64,000 bases of DNA, taken from NCBI GenBank assembly GCA_900074885.1, contig FJUW01000012.1, positions 1 to 64,000 on the forward strand, read 5' to 3'. The stretch is from Rhynchosporium graminicola. Its lineage: Eukaryota; Ascomycota; Leotiomycetes; Helotiales; Ploettnerulaceae. The notes beneath the pieces are model-generated. The model did no database searches. It was not told the DNA's origin and saw only the letters and a program-made list of their open reading frames with translations. Position 1 is the first letter of the stretch. Each line of letters starts with the position of its first letter. This document shows, piece after piece, positions 10,900 through 23,167 of the stretch. The position numbers and the translations under genes were made by a program.

Positions 10900-13800
10900 T
10901 AGTTTACGCGGAGGTCTAGGTTTACTTAAGTTAGTAGTATAGAAGTCTCTAAGCTTATATAGAGCACTTATTAGGTTAGAAGTATTATACTAAGTTAGGT
11001 CCGGGTTATAGCCTAGCTAGTTAACTTAATACTTCAGATTACCTCTTAAAAGCTATATAATAAGTATATCTTATAACTCTTACTCTTCTTAAGTAGCGAT
11101 AACCTCTAGGGGTAAGTTTAGTAACTCCTAGCTTAGTAATAAGTTATCCGAGTCCTTAAAGAGTAATTCAGGAGCGAATATATTATATATAGAAGATCCT
11201 AAGGGTAAATCTAGCTTATAGGAGTATCTGATCTTAGCTAGGACTTAGTATAATCCTACCTAGAGACTAGATAACTTCTTACTTAGTTAGTAATTCTTAA
11301 GGTTCCTTATAGAGAGAAATACCTTATCTCTAACTTCTTAGTCGATACCGCGCTATTTCAGGTCAGTTATAGCGCTTATCTTATACTAAGTAGCTAGTAT
11401 ATTAGCTTTTATAACCTCGATAGCGGATTTAGTACGTTTAACTAGGGATTTAGTATTAGTATAGTTAAGCTTCTCTTATAGTATCGATCCGGTAAGTTAC
11501 TTCTAGTCCTAGCTATTCCGTAGTAGTATATTATATTTAAGGGTATATAGCGCTATACTAATAGAGTCGTAAGGTAAAGTTACTTAAGCGCAGTCTATTA
11601 TTAGTAGTAGTTCGCCTTAGTTACTCTAGTAGTAATTAATAAAGGGTCTAAGGCGTTAGTTAATATACTAATTTATAATCTCTATTTATCTATTAGTTTA
11701 CTAGTAGAAGGAGGTAGAGAGCTTAACCTTAACTCTAATTATATAGTAAAACTCTTACTAGAAGGATAAGATTAACTAAGCTCCTTAGTCGGATATAATT
11801 AATTTAAGAGTATATCTGAAACGATATATTTATTAAATAAATAATATTATTATCCCGCGAGTATCGATATTATAGTAATATAGTATCGATACGGAGTCCT
11901 TCCTTAGGCGGTCGATAAATACTAATATCCTATTAAATCCTTAGTTATTAGGCAGGAAGTCCTTAAAATCTATAGCTAGATACTATATAAGGTAGCTAAG
12001 TATTAGTAATAAGTATAGGAATCCTTACTATTTCGTTTACTTCGGATGAGAGTACTAATAGGAGTAGTAATTATAAGTATACTATTTCATATCTGATACG
12101 AGTCCTTTCTAATAGTAATAGATAGAAATTATTTCAGCGGTCTTATAAGTATTTAGATAAGCAGAGGAAACTTAATTATGGATTTCGCTAATTAAATAAG
12201 TATATAGTAAGGTATAGCGTTATACGTATAGATAACTATTATAAAGTAGTAAACTATTATTAATAGTATAGCTATCTCGTAATATATTCCGTTTATTAGA
12301 GAATAATTCTTAATTAAATTAATATAGCTTCTCGATTAAATTAAAGGAATTATATACGAGTTCTAGTAGCGTATTAGTCCCTAGCGATATTAGGTATATA
12401 TAACTAATTTAATTGATATAATACTTAGCTAGTTCCGCGTTAATCTTAGGGTCTAGGTAGTCTAGAGGTAGTAAAACCCGAGATCTATTATCTTATTTCT
12501 ATTATTCCTATATCCTTAGATCTTATTCCCTATAGCTAAGGATATTAGCTTTAGTGTTATCTTTACTAAGCGTATATATAATTTAAAAGTTAAATTCGGA
12601 AAGGAATTCTATCTATTTAGCTTACTTACTAGTTAGGACCTTAGTAGTTATAAAGTATTCTAAGGATCGATAGTCCGTATATATACTAGTATAGTATCGT
12701 AGAGATATGAGTTCTGATCTTTATTTCTAGAAAAACTTAATAATAGTATATAGCTCCTTATTATAGATCTCTTAGTTTAGTTTATATCTATTAAGAATAT
12801 AAGAGTAGAATCTAATTAAGTACTACTAGTTATCTTTATATAATTAGGAGATAACTCTAGCTATTATACTATCGGAAGTATTAGTTTCTAGTTTAGTTTA
12901 TAATTCAGGGTCGAAATAGTATAGTTTCTGTACTAATAGTAGCTATTAACGTAAATCGTCGAAAGACTTCTTATAATCGTTAGTGAAATTCTATAGTACT
13001 ATAAGCCGAGTAAGTACTAAGAGAGGTTTAGCGATAAGGCCGAAATTCCGAATAAATTAATAGTAGAACATATAGAATCCTAGGAAGGATTTTATAGTTA
13101 TTACTATTTCAGGGTACTTCTAGTCTACTAATAGTATTATTTTCTCAGGATCTAGCTCGATTCCGTTAGTAGTAACGATATATCTGAGGTATTTAATCCG
13201 AGTAATATAGAATTCGCTTTTCTTAATATCTACCTGAAGTCTAGTATCTATTAAGTATTATAATACTAATTTAATATATTCCTTATATTCCTAGAGCGTT
13301 TCCGAGTATATAAGGATATTATCTAAATAAGCTATATAGAAATTATCTAAGTAGTCTAGTAGTATATTATTTATATATCGCTAGTACGTACTAGGTCTAT
13401 TATAGAGCCCGAAAGGTAATACTTTATATTTATAGGATCCGAAGCGGGTTCGGAAGGTAGTATACTCCTCTGATTCGGGGTCTATATAGATATAGTTAAA
13501 TACTACTTAGATATCTAGTTTAGTAAAGATTACTACTTTAGATATATAAGTTAAGAGCTTATCGATCCTAGGTATTAAGTAAAAATCCTTTCGAGTGATC
13601 GTATTAAGCTTAAAATAATTAATATAGAAGCGTAATCCTCTATCGGCCTTTTTAATAAATAGTATAGGTAATATAAAGGGACTTTAGCTAGATTCGATAA
13701 ATCCTTTATCTAAGTTCTCTATAAGATACTTCTTAGTTACTTATAATTCGTCTATAGATTACTAATATAAGAGCGAATATATATTAGGTAATAGTTCTTC

Positions 13801-14300
13801 TAGAATAATTTTATAATCGTATAAGCGATATAGCGGAAGAATATTAGAATCCTACTTAGAAAAAGCTTCCTTAAGGGTATAATACTATTCTAGTAGCTTT
13901 TCGGCTATAAGTCGTTCGGTATTAGGATCCTTAGGAGAGTCGCTATTTAGACGATCTTATAAGAGGTAGTCTATCTCGTAGATACTAGTAAAGAATAATT
14001 CGGAACCTTTACGTTTTATATTAAAGTGAAAAGCTATAATACTAATTTAGTAAATCGGAACTAGTTTCTAGATCCTTAGAAGTTAAGAGGAGTACTTATA
14101 GTAGGGTTTCGGCGTAAGTACCTTTCTCGATGAATTCGGAGCGGAAAGGGGTTCAGATTCCTTAGTAATAAGCGGAAATAAGTTAAAAAGTAAGGATAAT
14201 ACGTTAATATACCGTATTACTACTATTTAGTATAATTAGTATTAGTCTAGCTGATTTATAGCTAAGTCCCGCGCGTTAGCGTCGATTTAGTAAGATCGAT
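10900..14300 (-). pseudogene. Element A pol remnant: RT, RNase H, integrase, chromodomain
   Basis: Minus-strand translation gives a clear Ty3/gypsy polymerase. Reverse transcriptase at about 13,000-13,650 includes VLPFGLYN (near 13,410-13,430) and the catalytic box at 13,311-13,332, which reads AYLDNIL where active elements have two adjacent Asp. RNase H at about 12,560-12,950 includes YFDPEL and FYSYILNRYKLN. The integrase core is at about 11,650-12,200. A chromodomain at about 10,960-11,130 reads RGNLKYQVN followed by LGYNPDLT. Stops are TAA/TAG throughout. The Asp-to-Asn change in the polymerase box would by itself abolish activity. Confidence 0.9.
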
Positions 14301-14899
14301 TAATACTAGGTTTACGAGGCGGTAGAGTTATAATTATCTCCTTATTGTATCAGAGAGTAGCTAGATAACGTTCCGACTATAGTAGCTTATAGTAGAGTAT
14401 ATCTAGCTTAACTTGAAATCGTCGTATCTATTTAATACTAATAATTATATCTTATTATCCCAAATCGAGAAGAATAAAAAGGTAGTTATAAATACGCTTA
14501 CTATTAATAGAAAAGTATAAATATATAAAATAGGTAATATAAGTTCTAATAAACTATTAGAAACTACGTATTAGAATAGAATAAGGTAATAGCTCGATTT
14601 TGATACTAAGGGCTCCCGATAGTCGTCTAGTAAGAGTGCGATTAATAAACAGATAACTATTCGCTCTAGTATCAATTAAGCTATTTATAGAGACTCTTAG
14701 CTTATTTATACTAACTATAGTTAGGTATATAAATTACTTACCTCTTATTAAGGAGTTAAGGTCTAGATTAGAGAGATTATATTTATGTAGACCTAAGAAG
14801 GAGTTTTTACCTAGGCCTTATCGTTTCCCTCTAGTATTAGTCCAGATTCGGAGAGTATATCTTCTACTACTTCCTTAGTTACTAAATCCTCTTCCGGAA

Positions 14900-16300
14900 A
14901 TTCGTCGATTAATTAAACCTTAAGTAGATTAGGGTAGTCTAGCTTAATATAATTAAGCTATCTATAACTATAATACCTAAGGGGTTCTCCGATCGAGGTA
15001 GCAGGGCGTTTTAGCGCGGAGGGAGTACTAGCTCGTACTAGGGTAGAAGTACGTACGTATAGTACGAGAGTAGTTTATTAAGGAGCTAAGCTTAAGGACT
15101 AGTAAGAGGTAGAACTAGTAGTAGTCGTAGTAGTAATAGTAAGCTTATAGTACTATACTTAGGTAGTAGCTTTCTCAGGATAGGTATATTCTAAGTTATA
15201 GCGATACTTAGTATTAAAAGAAAGTAAGGATTTAACTATAGAAGCGTAGTCTTTATTCCACGTTAGTTTAATAATAAGAGTTAAAGCGCGTAAGGATAGT
15301 ATAATCTTATCCTATATATAGAAGAACTACTCCTTCTTTTTAACCTTACCTTAAATAGTAGCGCTTTAAAATCGACTACGAAACTCGGTAAAAGTCTCGC
15401 GTATATAGCCGGGTTATTATATTTCCAAGTAGTAGAAAGCGTTATAGTAGTTATCTTCCTCTAAACTAGTAAGAAAGTTCTCCTCTAATAAGAAGATTAT
15501 TTTATCGCTAGTTTTAAACTTATTAGTAAGGTACTAAGGCGTAAGATACTCCTTAGCTAATCTAGTAACTAGCTCCTATACGAGAACGCGCCGGGAGAAG
15601 TCCGTAAGGTAATAGTCGGCGTTTATAGCTAGCCGGTCTTATATCGATACTCTCTATTAGAAGAAAGTAGAGTCCGATCTATTATCTAAAGGCAGGATCT
15701 TCTTAGTAAGATAAGACTTCCTAAGGCGTAACTCTACTGATTTAGCGCTAGGAGAGGAAGATAGTTTATTAGGAATAGTATCCTCTCTCTTAGTACTATA
15801 TATCGGAATAGAGTTTATTAAGTTATTAAACTCCGCTATACGCGGAGATTATAGTATTAGTTCTAGTAAGAGAGTCGAAGATAAGTAAGAGACTCTTATA
15901 AGGAACTTATCTTATATAGAGATCAGTCTATCTATAGTATCTTCTAGAGAGTTATTCTTTTCCTCCTAGTCCGCTAATTATTATAAGAGGGAATAGATCA
16001 AGTTCGAGTCACTTATAGTAGTAGGAGTACTTAGCGATTATATTTTTAGTAAATTTCGCTTTTATTTTCCTTTCCCTCTTAGTTAGTACTTCCTTAATAA
16101 AGTATTAATATTCTCTAGAGTAAGAGATATTTAGAGTAAGGAAGAGTATAATAGATTAAGTTCAGAGGTAAAGCGAGAGGGATTATATCAGGTTCCCTCA
16201 GAACTAGAAAGGTCTCTAGTTTATTAGTTAAGAGCTATAATAGTAGCTTAAAAAGGGGTATATTAAGGCTATTTCGGCGGCGATACGTAGAAGTTAAAGT
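14900..16300 (-). pseudogene. Element A gag remnant with mutated zinc knuckle
   Basis: Upstream of pol on the minus strand, a gag-like frame includes the segment GYIRETFTEFRSRF near 15,370-15,410 and a Thr/Ser-rich linker. It ends in a zinc-knuckle-spaced segment at about 14,930-14,980. There the positions that are Cys, Cys, His and Cys in a C-x2-C-x4-H-x4-C knuckle are all Tyr. TGY to TAY and CAY to TAY are exactly the changes RIP makes. Confidence 0.7.
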
Positions 16301-16548
16301 TCCGGGGTATTTATTATACTTTCTTCAAAATCTATCTATAATTCCTTTATACTAAGGGAGTTATTAAAGGAGCGTTAGCGAAGACCTCCTCTATTATACT
16401 ATTTAAAATAAGCTAAATTAAAACCTAATTAATAGTTATCCGAGAGATCTCTAGTATCTCGGCTATATGCGAGTAGTTATCGAATAACTAACTTAATAGT
16501 AAGATATTATAGTAGGCTATCTCCGGCTATCTTAATCTTTTTATTTAA

Positions 16549-16814
16549 TATAACGATATAAGACTTAAGGCAATATATAAGTAAGAATAAACGAGTAGGG
16601 AAGCTAAGAGCGATCTTATATAGTCTACTATAAAGGAAACAAAAAGATAAGGAAGGAAGAAGAAGAGAGATAGAGTATAAAGCACCTTATATATATGCGC
16701 CGGTACTAGTCTGATACTATACCGGGTCGGATACTAGTTCTGCCGGGATACCTATGAACTTAGGCCCTAGTATCTATCCTTCTTCTCATGTGATATTCAG
16801 GTGAGCTGTCGTCA
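16549..16814 (-). repeat. 5' LTR of element A (266 bp)
   Basis: Right terminal repeat, the 5' LTR of the minus-strand element. It begins TATAACGATA where the left copy has TGTAACGACA, and ends GTCGTCACA directly before the CTAGC duplication. Confidence 0.92.
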
Positions 16815-16819
16815 CACTA

Positions 16820-17300
16820 GCAAGTATACTTTATTCCCTGATTTAAGGTATACCTTAGCTCCTAACTCTATTACTAGTAAGTATATAAACTATATTAAGA
16901 AAAGTAAATCTTACGAGGATATAAGTATAAATTTCCTCTCTCTAGTAATTACTTAGCTAATAGCTAGCGAAGTTCTAGCTATCTTAATAGATATTCTTAG
17001 CTAACTATAAGATATAGCTTTAGAAGTAATAATAAGCGAGAATTCCGAAGAAGTATTAAAGATTACCTAGATACGCTTTAATATAGAGAAGAAGCGAGCT
17101 AATTATACTTATAAAGTTAGTAATACTATAGCTATTAAATCTCCTTAGAAGCTAGTTATCGATTCTAATACTAAGCTATCCTTTAGTATTATATTAGTAA
17201 TCGCTAAGGTATCCGGGTTTATACTAAACTTTATAACTAAAGTTATTATTATTATTCATATTATAAATATTACTCTCCTTAAGGAAATTCGTAGTCTCTA
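16820..17300 (+). pseudogene. Right half of the reading frame split by element A
   Basis: The plus-strand frame resumes as KYTLFPDLRYTLAPNSITSK directly after the second target duplication and stays open, apart from TAA/TAG, for about 480 bases. It contains an acidic segment near 17,035-17,060 (ISENSEEVLKIT). No family is recognised. Bases 17,301-17,690 that follow are AT-rich and I see nothing definite in them. Confidence 0.5.
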
Positions 17301-17699
17301 TATAATATGAATTAAACCTCTTTAGCGAATTCCCTATTAATCTTTAGCGAAGGACTTCTATATTATTTATACTAAGTTCTTTCTATAAGTAGCTTTACTA
17401 GATATATAGCTAGAGGTTAATAGGGAAGAAGTCGCGGATAAGGTTATAGATATTACTAATTAGAGAGTTAATAAGTAGACTTTCTTTAGTAATATTTTAG
17501 AGTTTATCTAGTAAGAGCTAGTTTTATAGTAATCTAAATAAATAATAAAGCTTCTTTTTCCCTTAGAACTCTTTCTAGACTTATAATCTCTAATATACTT
17601 TTAAAACTATAAAACTCTATAAGAAAAAATAGAAAAGTATATATCCCTTTAGGAGTATTATTTTATTTTCGCTAGCGTTTCGCTACTCTTTCTATAGCG

Positions 17700-18865
17700 T
17701 TTTAATTTTTTAAAGCTTTAATTTCTTTCTAGAGTCCTTAGAAGCTTTCCTTTAGCTCCTAAGAGTTATAAGTTAAAGTAAACTCTTTCTATCTTACTAA
17801 GAATTATTCTTTCTCTTTAATTACTCTTTAGTCTAGTAAAGAATCGATATTCTATAGTTCTTCGCTATTAATAAGGTTAAGCTATATAACTTCTAATAGT
17901 TCGCCGGGCCTTTATTAGTAAGGTTCTAATAGTGAAATATAGAAGATATTATATAGCTAACTATACTTAGAAAATAACTCTAATTAGTATACCTACTTCC
18001 TAATTCTTTTACTAATCTTAAATAAGCCTAGGAATTAGAGGTCTAGCTTCTTATTCGATTGAATAGTCTTAATATTCTTTACTAAGAATAGAACTTATTA
18101 ATATACTTTAAATTTAACTAATTAATAGTTCTTATTATATTACTTTACTTATATTTCTTTAGTTCTTTACTAGCTATTTTCTAGCTCTTAGCGCTTCTTA
18201 ACTACTTCTTCTACTCTTTCTTTAGTAGTAAGTATCTCCTCCCTTAAGAGATCGTCCTCGATACCTTACTAACTATCTAGCGTAATTTTATATTTAGCTT
18301 TATTTAGACTTATTCTAATAGCCTTATAGTATATATTTATATACGCGAACTTCGCTATAAGTAGTAAGTCTACTTAATTGTCTTAAAGATAGTATATGAA
18401 ATACTATAGCTATACTTCTATAGCTTAGTTTTATTATTCTATTTACTTATTAATCTATAAGTAAAACGCTATCGAAAGACTTCTTATTATTCGGAGGTAG
18501 AAGTATACTTCTTACTAGAACTTAGAAGTGAAGATAGAACTTCTATTAGTAATAATAACTATAGGTAATCTATAGTTCTTAAACTAATAGTCGATAAATA
18601 GCTAAGCTAAAGCTAGCGTATTAATTATCTTTAAGTAAAGTATATATTTAATATCTTTTATATACCTATCGATAATCACTAGTAGCTATTAGAGATTCTT
18701 CCTAAAGAGTTATCCTTATAAGGCAATAGATCTATAATAAAGTCTATAGTTATTAACTTAAATAGCTTACTTAGCTAGCTAAGCGCTTATATCTCGCTAG
18801 CTATTTTTATTCTTCTTATCTTTATCCTTTAATAAATATTATAACTTTTAACGTATTCTTTAATA
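17700..18865 (-). pseudogene. Element E: integrase and chromodomain remnant of another Ty3/gypsy
   Basis: Minus-strand translation gives an integrase core with VIIDRYIKDIKYI near 18,660, IIITNRSSIFTSKF near 18,540, and a segment reading YFYLRIIRSLSIAFYL near 18,480. It continues through AKFAYINIYYKAIRISLNKA near 18,330 to a chromodomain-like end around 17,720-17,860 (FLVR then a stop then KEFT). The catalytic Asp before Arg-Ser-Ser is Asn here. Its sequence differs from elements A and C, so it is a third lineage. The upstream part of pol is cut off at about 18,866, where the D sequence starts. Confidence 0.8.
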
Positions 18866-18867
18866 TC

Positions 18868-19807
18868 TAAGCTTAGAGAGGCTTTAAAGCCTTCTAAGCC
18901 CTAAGGACCTTACTAAGATTATAGTAAGTATTAGCGCTAAATAAGTAGTTAGCGATAGAAAGTAAGTAAAGTCTAATAACTTACGTAATATCTCTATTAG
19001 TAGAGCGAGTTTAGATAGTATAAGTAATATACGCTATTTAAGAACTAAGTAATTAGCGATATTTTCTTAGCGGAGCTCGGGATAAATATATAAGTTTTTA
19101 TAATTCTTACGCTTATAAGAATAAGTTATATAAGCGCGAGAGCAAGTAGATTATATAAGTTAGCGTATATTAAGCGAAAATAAGCAGGATCCGACTTATA
19201 TTCTAGTCGATATAGTCGACCCCGAAGAGAGTATAAGTAGTATAATAAATAATAGAAGATATCTAACTCTAATTAGTAGTAAGTAAGATATAATATTTTT
19301 AAAGTAGAGATAGCGAAAGAAAAGAAGTAATTAATACTAAATAATCTTATTAACTTATAATTAGTAATATTTAATTAAGAAGAAAGGAATTAGGTTATAA
19401 AGTAATAGAAGGAGATATATATATATAGCTAAAGTAGAAGCGTTTACTAATTTAATTAATAATAGAAAAGAGAGTAATAATAAAGAAATAAGAAGATATA
19501 ATTAGTCTTACTATTATTATAAGCCGGAAATATATAAAGAGGTTATATAAATAAATAATTAGAGGCCTTATACGACTTTAGTGGTATTATTAATTATTCT
19601 CTTATTATTAGTTCGCTATTATATTCTATCGGTCTACTACTATTATTAATTTCTAAGCGAAATCAGTACGAAGCGAGGAAAAGAGTCGTAGATATAATAA
19701 GCTCTAACGAACCGAAACTATAATATAAGATTATATATAATAAGGCGGGATACAGGTCGTTAGAGGCGAATCCTAATATAAGATAGGCAAAAGGAGAAGA
19801 GGAGTAA
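18868..19807 (+). repeat. Element D: 3' internal region of a C-type element
   Basis: Direct repeat of about 3,681-4,595, ending with the same purine-rich tract before the LTR. The coding part of D is absent; its left edge abuts remnant E. It carries more RIP changes than the C copy. Confidence 0.78.
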
Positions 19808-19975
19808 TATAAGGGGCGAGCTCTAGGATTAAGTACCGGCGATACTTATGCTTACTAAGCCTAGTAGTACCTGTATATTTTCTTTCGGAGCTAGGCTAGA
19901 ATCTAACTCTCTCCTGTATCGAACTTCTTGAATACTACACTTGACTATCTGCGTACGCGTTGCTCACCCGTGATA
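19808..19975 (+). repeat. 3' LTR of element D (168 bp)
   Basis: Same length as the 3' LTR of element C; starts TATAAGGGGCG and ends GTGATA where C ends GTGACA. The next base begins sequence matching the interior of element A in reverse orientation, so D inserted into, or was joined to, element B at this point. Confidence 0.8.
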
Positions 19976-21429
19976 TAGCGTTATATCTTATTATATACTT
20001 ATTTAATTAGCGAAATCTATAAATAAGTTTCTTTCGCTTATCTAAATACTCATAAGATAATCGAAATAATCTCTACTTATTACTATTAGAAAGAACTTAT
20101 ATTAGATATAAAATAATATACTTCTAATTATTACTTCTACTAATACTCTTATCTGAAGTAAATAGGAGGTAGGGATTCTTCTACTTATTATTAGTACTCA
20201 GCTATCTCATATAATACTTAGCTATAGATTTTAAGGATTTCTCGCCTAATAACTAAGAATATAATAGAATTCTAGTATTTATTAACTATCTAAGGAAAGA
20301 CTCTATATTAGTATTATATTACTATAATATAGATATTCGCAGAATAGCTATATTATTTACTTAATAGATATATTATTTCGAGTATATCTCTAAGTCGATT
20401 ATATCTAATTAAGGAGCTTAGTTTATCTTATTCTTTTAGTAAGAGTTTTATTATATAATTAGAATTAAAATGAAGCTCTTTACTTTCTTCTATTAGTAAA
20501 CTAATATATAAATAGAAATTATAAACTAATATATTAATTAATATCTTAGATCTTTAATTAATTATTACTAGATTAACTAAGGTAAAATACTATTAATTGT
20601 AGACTATACTTAAGTAACTTTATCTTATAATTCTATTATGATAATATTATATATCCTTAAATATAATATATTATTATAGAATAGCTAGAATTAGAAGTAA
20701 CTTATTATATTAATATCTATCATAAGAGAAGCTTAATTATACTAATACTAAATCCTTAGCTTAATATACTAAATCCGCTATCGAGTTTATAAAAGCTAAT
20801 ATATAAGCTACTTAGTAAAGAATAAGCGCTATAATTAATTCGAAATAATATAATATTAACTAAGAAGTCGAAGATAAGAAGATATTTCTCTCTATAAAGA
20901 ACCTTAAGAATTACTAACTAAGTAAAAATCTATCTAGCTTCTAAGGTAAACTATACTAAGTCCTAGCTAAGATCAGATACTCTTATAAGCTATATTTACT
21001 TTCTAGATCTTCTATATATAATATATTCGCCTCGGAATTACTCTTTAAGGACTTAGATAATCTATTACTACGTTAAGAGCTACTAAATATACTTCTTAAG
21101 ATAATTATAAGTTAATAAAAGTAAAAGTTATAAGATATATTTACTATATATCTTTATAAGATAATCTAAAGCATTAAGTTAGCTAGCTAAGCTATAATCT
21201 AGATTTAACTTAATATAATACTTCTAATCTAATAAGTACTATATATAAGCTTAGAGACTTCTATATTACTAACTTAAGTAAACCGGGACCTTTATATAAG
21301 TTAGATTAATAGATTAAAATATAAGAAGATAGATTAGATAACTATAGTTATTAAGAAAATAATAAGCTATTATAGATATTAGTAATAAATTTATTACTAA
21401 AGCTAATTCTCTAATTCTGCTTTATAATA

Positions 21430-22330
21430 TTACTATATCTAAATCTATATATCCTCGAAAACTTCTACTTTATTAGTATTCTCCTCTAAAGCTTCTAGAT
21501 CTCTTAGTAGATCTAGAAGATTCGGAACTAGAACTACTTTATTTAAATCCTTATCTAATATTACTAATATAATTCTTATATTAGATTAAGTATAATAGCT
21601 AATCTTATAAGCTTTCTTCTTTAGAGATAGTCTAAGAGTATCTAGATCCGATACTATCTTAGAGCTTAAAAGTAAACTTCTCTTTTCCTTAGCTTTAGAT
21701 ACTATCGCTTTAAATATGGCTTTCTTTATAAACTCCTATATAATAGTAGTTAATTCCTTCGATTACTTTAATATTAATTATATTATAGCTTTCGATTTTA
21801 CTAACTTAGTTATTAGTACTTCTAAATCCTATATTATATTAATATTAGACTAGTATCTAGAGTCTCTAGGATCTTAAACTTATTACTTTAATAGACTCTA
21901 TCTTCTTAAATAGCTTCTTTATAAACTATTATAAAGCTTAAGTCTCTACTAACTATATAATAGTAATCTCTAAAATAATTATAAGAGTAATAGATTTCAT
22001 AAGATAATAAATCCGATTAATAGCCTTATAAATAGCTATAATACTATCTCAGTTTAACTCTACTTTATTAGCTTTACTACTTAGAAATAAACTAGATAAG
22101 ATAATATACTTTATATTAATATAGTTAAGTAACTATAACGCGTTAGTATATATAACTATACTTAGGCTTAACTAACTTATATACTTATAACTACTCTTTA
22201 ATACTAAACAATATTAGTAAAGCTTAGAGTTAAGCTTATTAAATAAATAGAGAAGTTCTATAACTAAGGTATTATTATACTTTAGCTTAAGGAAAGCACA
22301 AATATATCTTAGGTAATATATATAATACGC
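21430..22330 (-). pseudogene. Antisense accessory reading frame in element B
   Basis: Minus-strand frame homologous to the accessory frame of element A. It reads ELLYLFNKLNSKLY near 22,210-22,260, EFIKKAIFKAIVS near 21,705-21,745, SLKKKAYKISYYT near 21,592-21,630 and an acidic Leu-rich tail near 21,450-21,560. Stops are TAA/TAG only. Many differences from copy A are conservative (Ile/Leu/Val, Lys/Arg), which is hard to explain if the frame were accidental. Confidence 0.6.
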
Positions 22331-22900
22331 TATCGAAAGCGTATTAGCTAGAACTAGTAAGAGTACTATAGATATTAGTATTATAGATCCGTTAGACTCT
22401 TATATCTTATCTTACGACTAACTCTAACTCTAAAGTAGGATAGAACTTACTAGTAATATAATAATTATTATTAATGTCAATTAATATAAGATTATAGCGA
22501 TACTATTATAATAGTTGATAAAGCTAACTCTTTAAGTAACTATATAGTAATCTAGAGGGAAAAATACTTATAGATCAAGTAGTTATTAGAGTTAAAGGGA
22601 GAGGGGCTCTAATATTAATAAACTCTTTCCTTTATATATCTTACGCTCTACTTAAACTCGCCTCTTACTATAAATAAATAAAGTAAATATAACTTACCGT
22701 CTAATTTAGAAGCTACGACTAATATAATACTAATACTATAATATAACTCGCTAGTTATTATTAAAGGATTTACTATTATTAAAGAACTACTAGTACTTAT
22801 TACGCGAATCTCGACGAAAATAGTTATAATAAAGGCTAGTTTCTAATATAAATAAACGTATTCCGAGCTTAGGGTTAAGCTCTTCTGAGAGGAGGGGTAA

Positions 22901-23167
22901 TATAATAATAGCTTACCTGAAGGTTATATAAGAAGAAGGATAGGGACCGGGACCTAAGTTCCTAGGTATCCCGATATAGTTAGTAGCCGACTCGGTATGA
23001 TATCGAACTAGTACTAGCGCATATATAAGATGCCTTATACTCTATCTCTCTTCTTCTTTCTTCCTTATCTTCTTATTTCCTTAGTAGTAAACTATATAAG
23101 ATCGCTCCTAGCCTCCCTACTTGTTTTATCCCTGCTCGTATACCGCCTTGAGTCTTATGTCGTTATA
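22901..23167 (+). repeat. 3' LTR of element B (267 bp)
   Basis: Reverse complement of the element A LTRs. It begins TATAATAATAGC, equivalent to the mutated TGTGACGACAGC end, and finishes GTCGTTATA. The short open frame inside it (23,030-23,212) is LTR sequence and not a gene. Confidence 0.9.

Larger units (their letters stand above)
9040..16814 (-). mobile_element. Element A: full-length Ty3/gypsy chromovirus, RIP-inactivated
   Basis: Two LTRs (9,040-9,307 and 16,549-16,814) in direct orientation are bounded by identical target duplications, CTAGC at 9,035-9,039 and 16,815-16,819. The LTR ends are TGTAACGACA and GTCGTCACA, an imperfect inverted pair beginning TG and ending CA. A run of nine C at 9,311-9,319, next to the left LTR, reads as a polypurine tract on the minus strand, so transcription ran right to left. 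On the minus strand I see, in order, gag with a zinc-knuckle remnant, reverse transcriptase, RNase H, integrase and chromodomain. A plus-strand reading frame lies between chromodomain and 3' LTR. All proteins carry multiple stops. Confidence 0.93.
1..23167. other. AT-rich, RIP-mutated repeat block
   Basis: CA and TG dinucleotides are nearly absent over long stretches while TA is very frequent. In the 60 bases 20,041-20,100 I count one CA, no TG and eleven TA. This is the known product of repeat-induced point mutation (CpA to TpA on either strand of duplicated DNA). Reading frames of recognisable transposon proteins are interrupted almost only by TAA/TAG where CAA/CAG would fit. The block is built of nested LTR retrotransposons listed separately. 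An island at 4,769-5,690 keeps ordinary composition. The block starts before the window, so its left edge is unknown; its right edge is the end of an LTR at 23,167. Confidence 0.9.
19976..23167 (+). mobile_element. Element B: 5'-truncated relative of element A
   Basis: From 19,976 to 22,900 the sequence is the inverted counterpart of about 12,225 down to 9,308 in element A, collinear throughout. It contains the integrase core, a chromodomain near 21,090-21,290, the antisense accessory frame and a polypurine tract (GAGAGGAGGGG) at 22,887-22,897, then a 267 bp 3' LTR. Gag, reverse transcriptase, RNase H and the 5' LTR are missing; the break coincides exactly with the end of the D LTR. I found no 5' half of B in the window. 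Confidence 0.87.
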
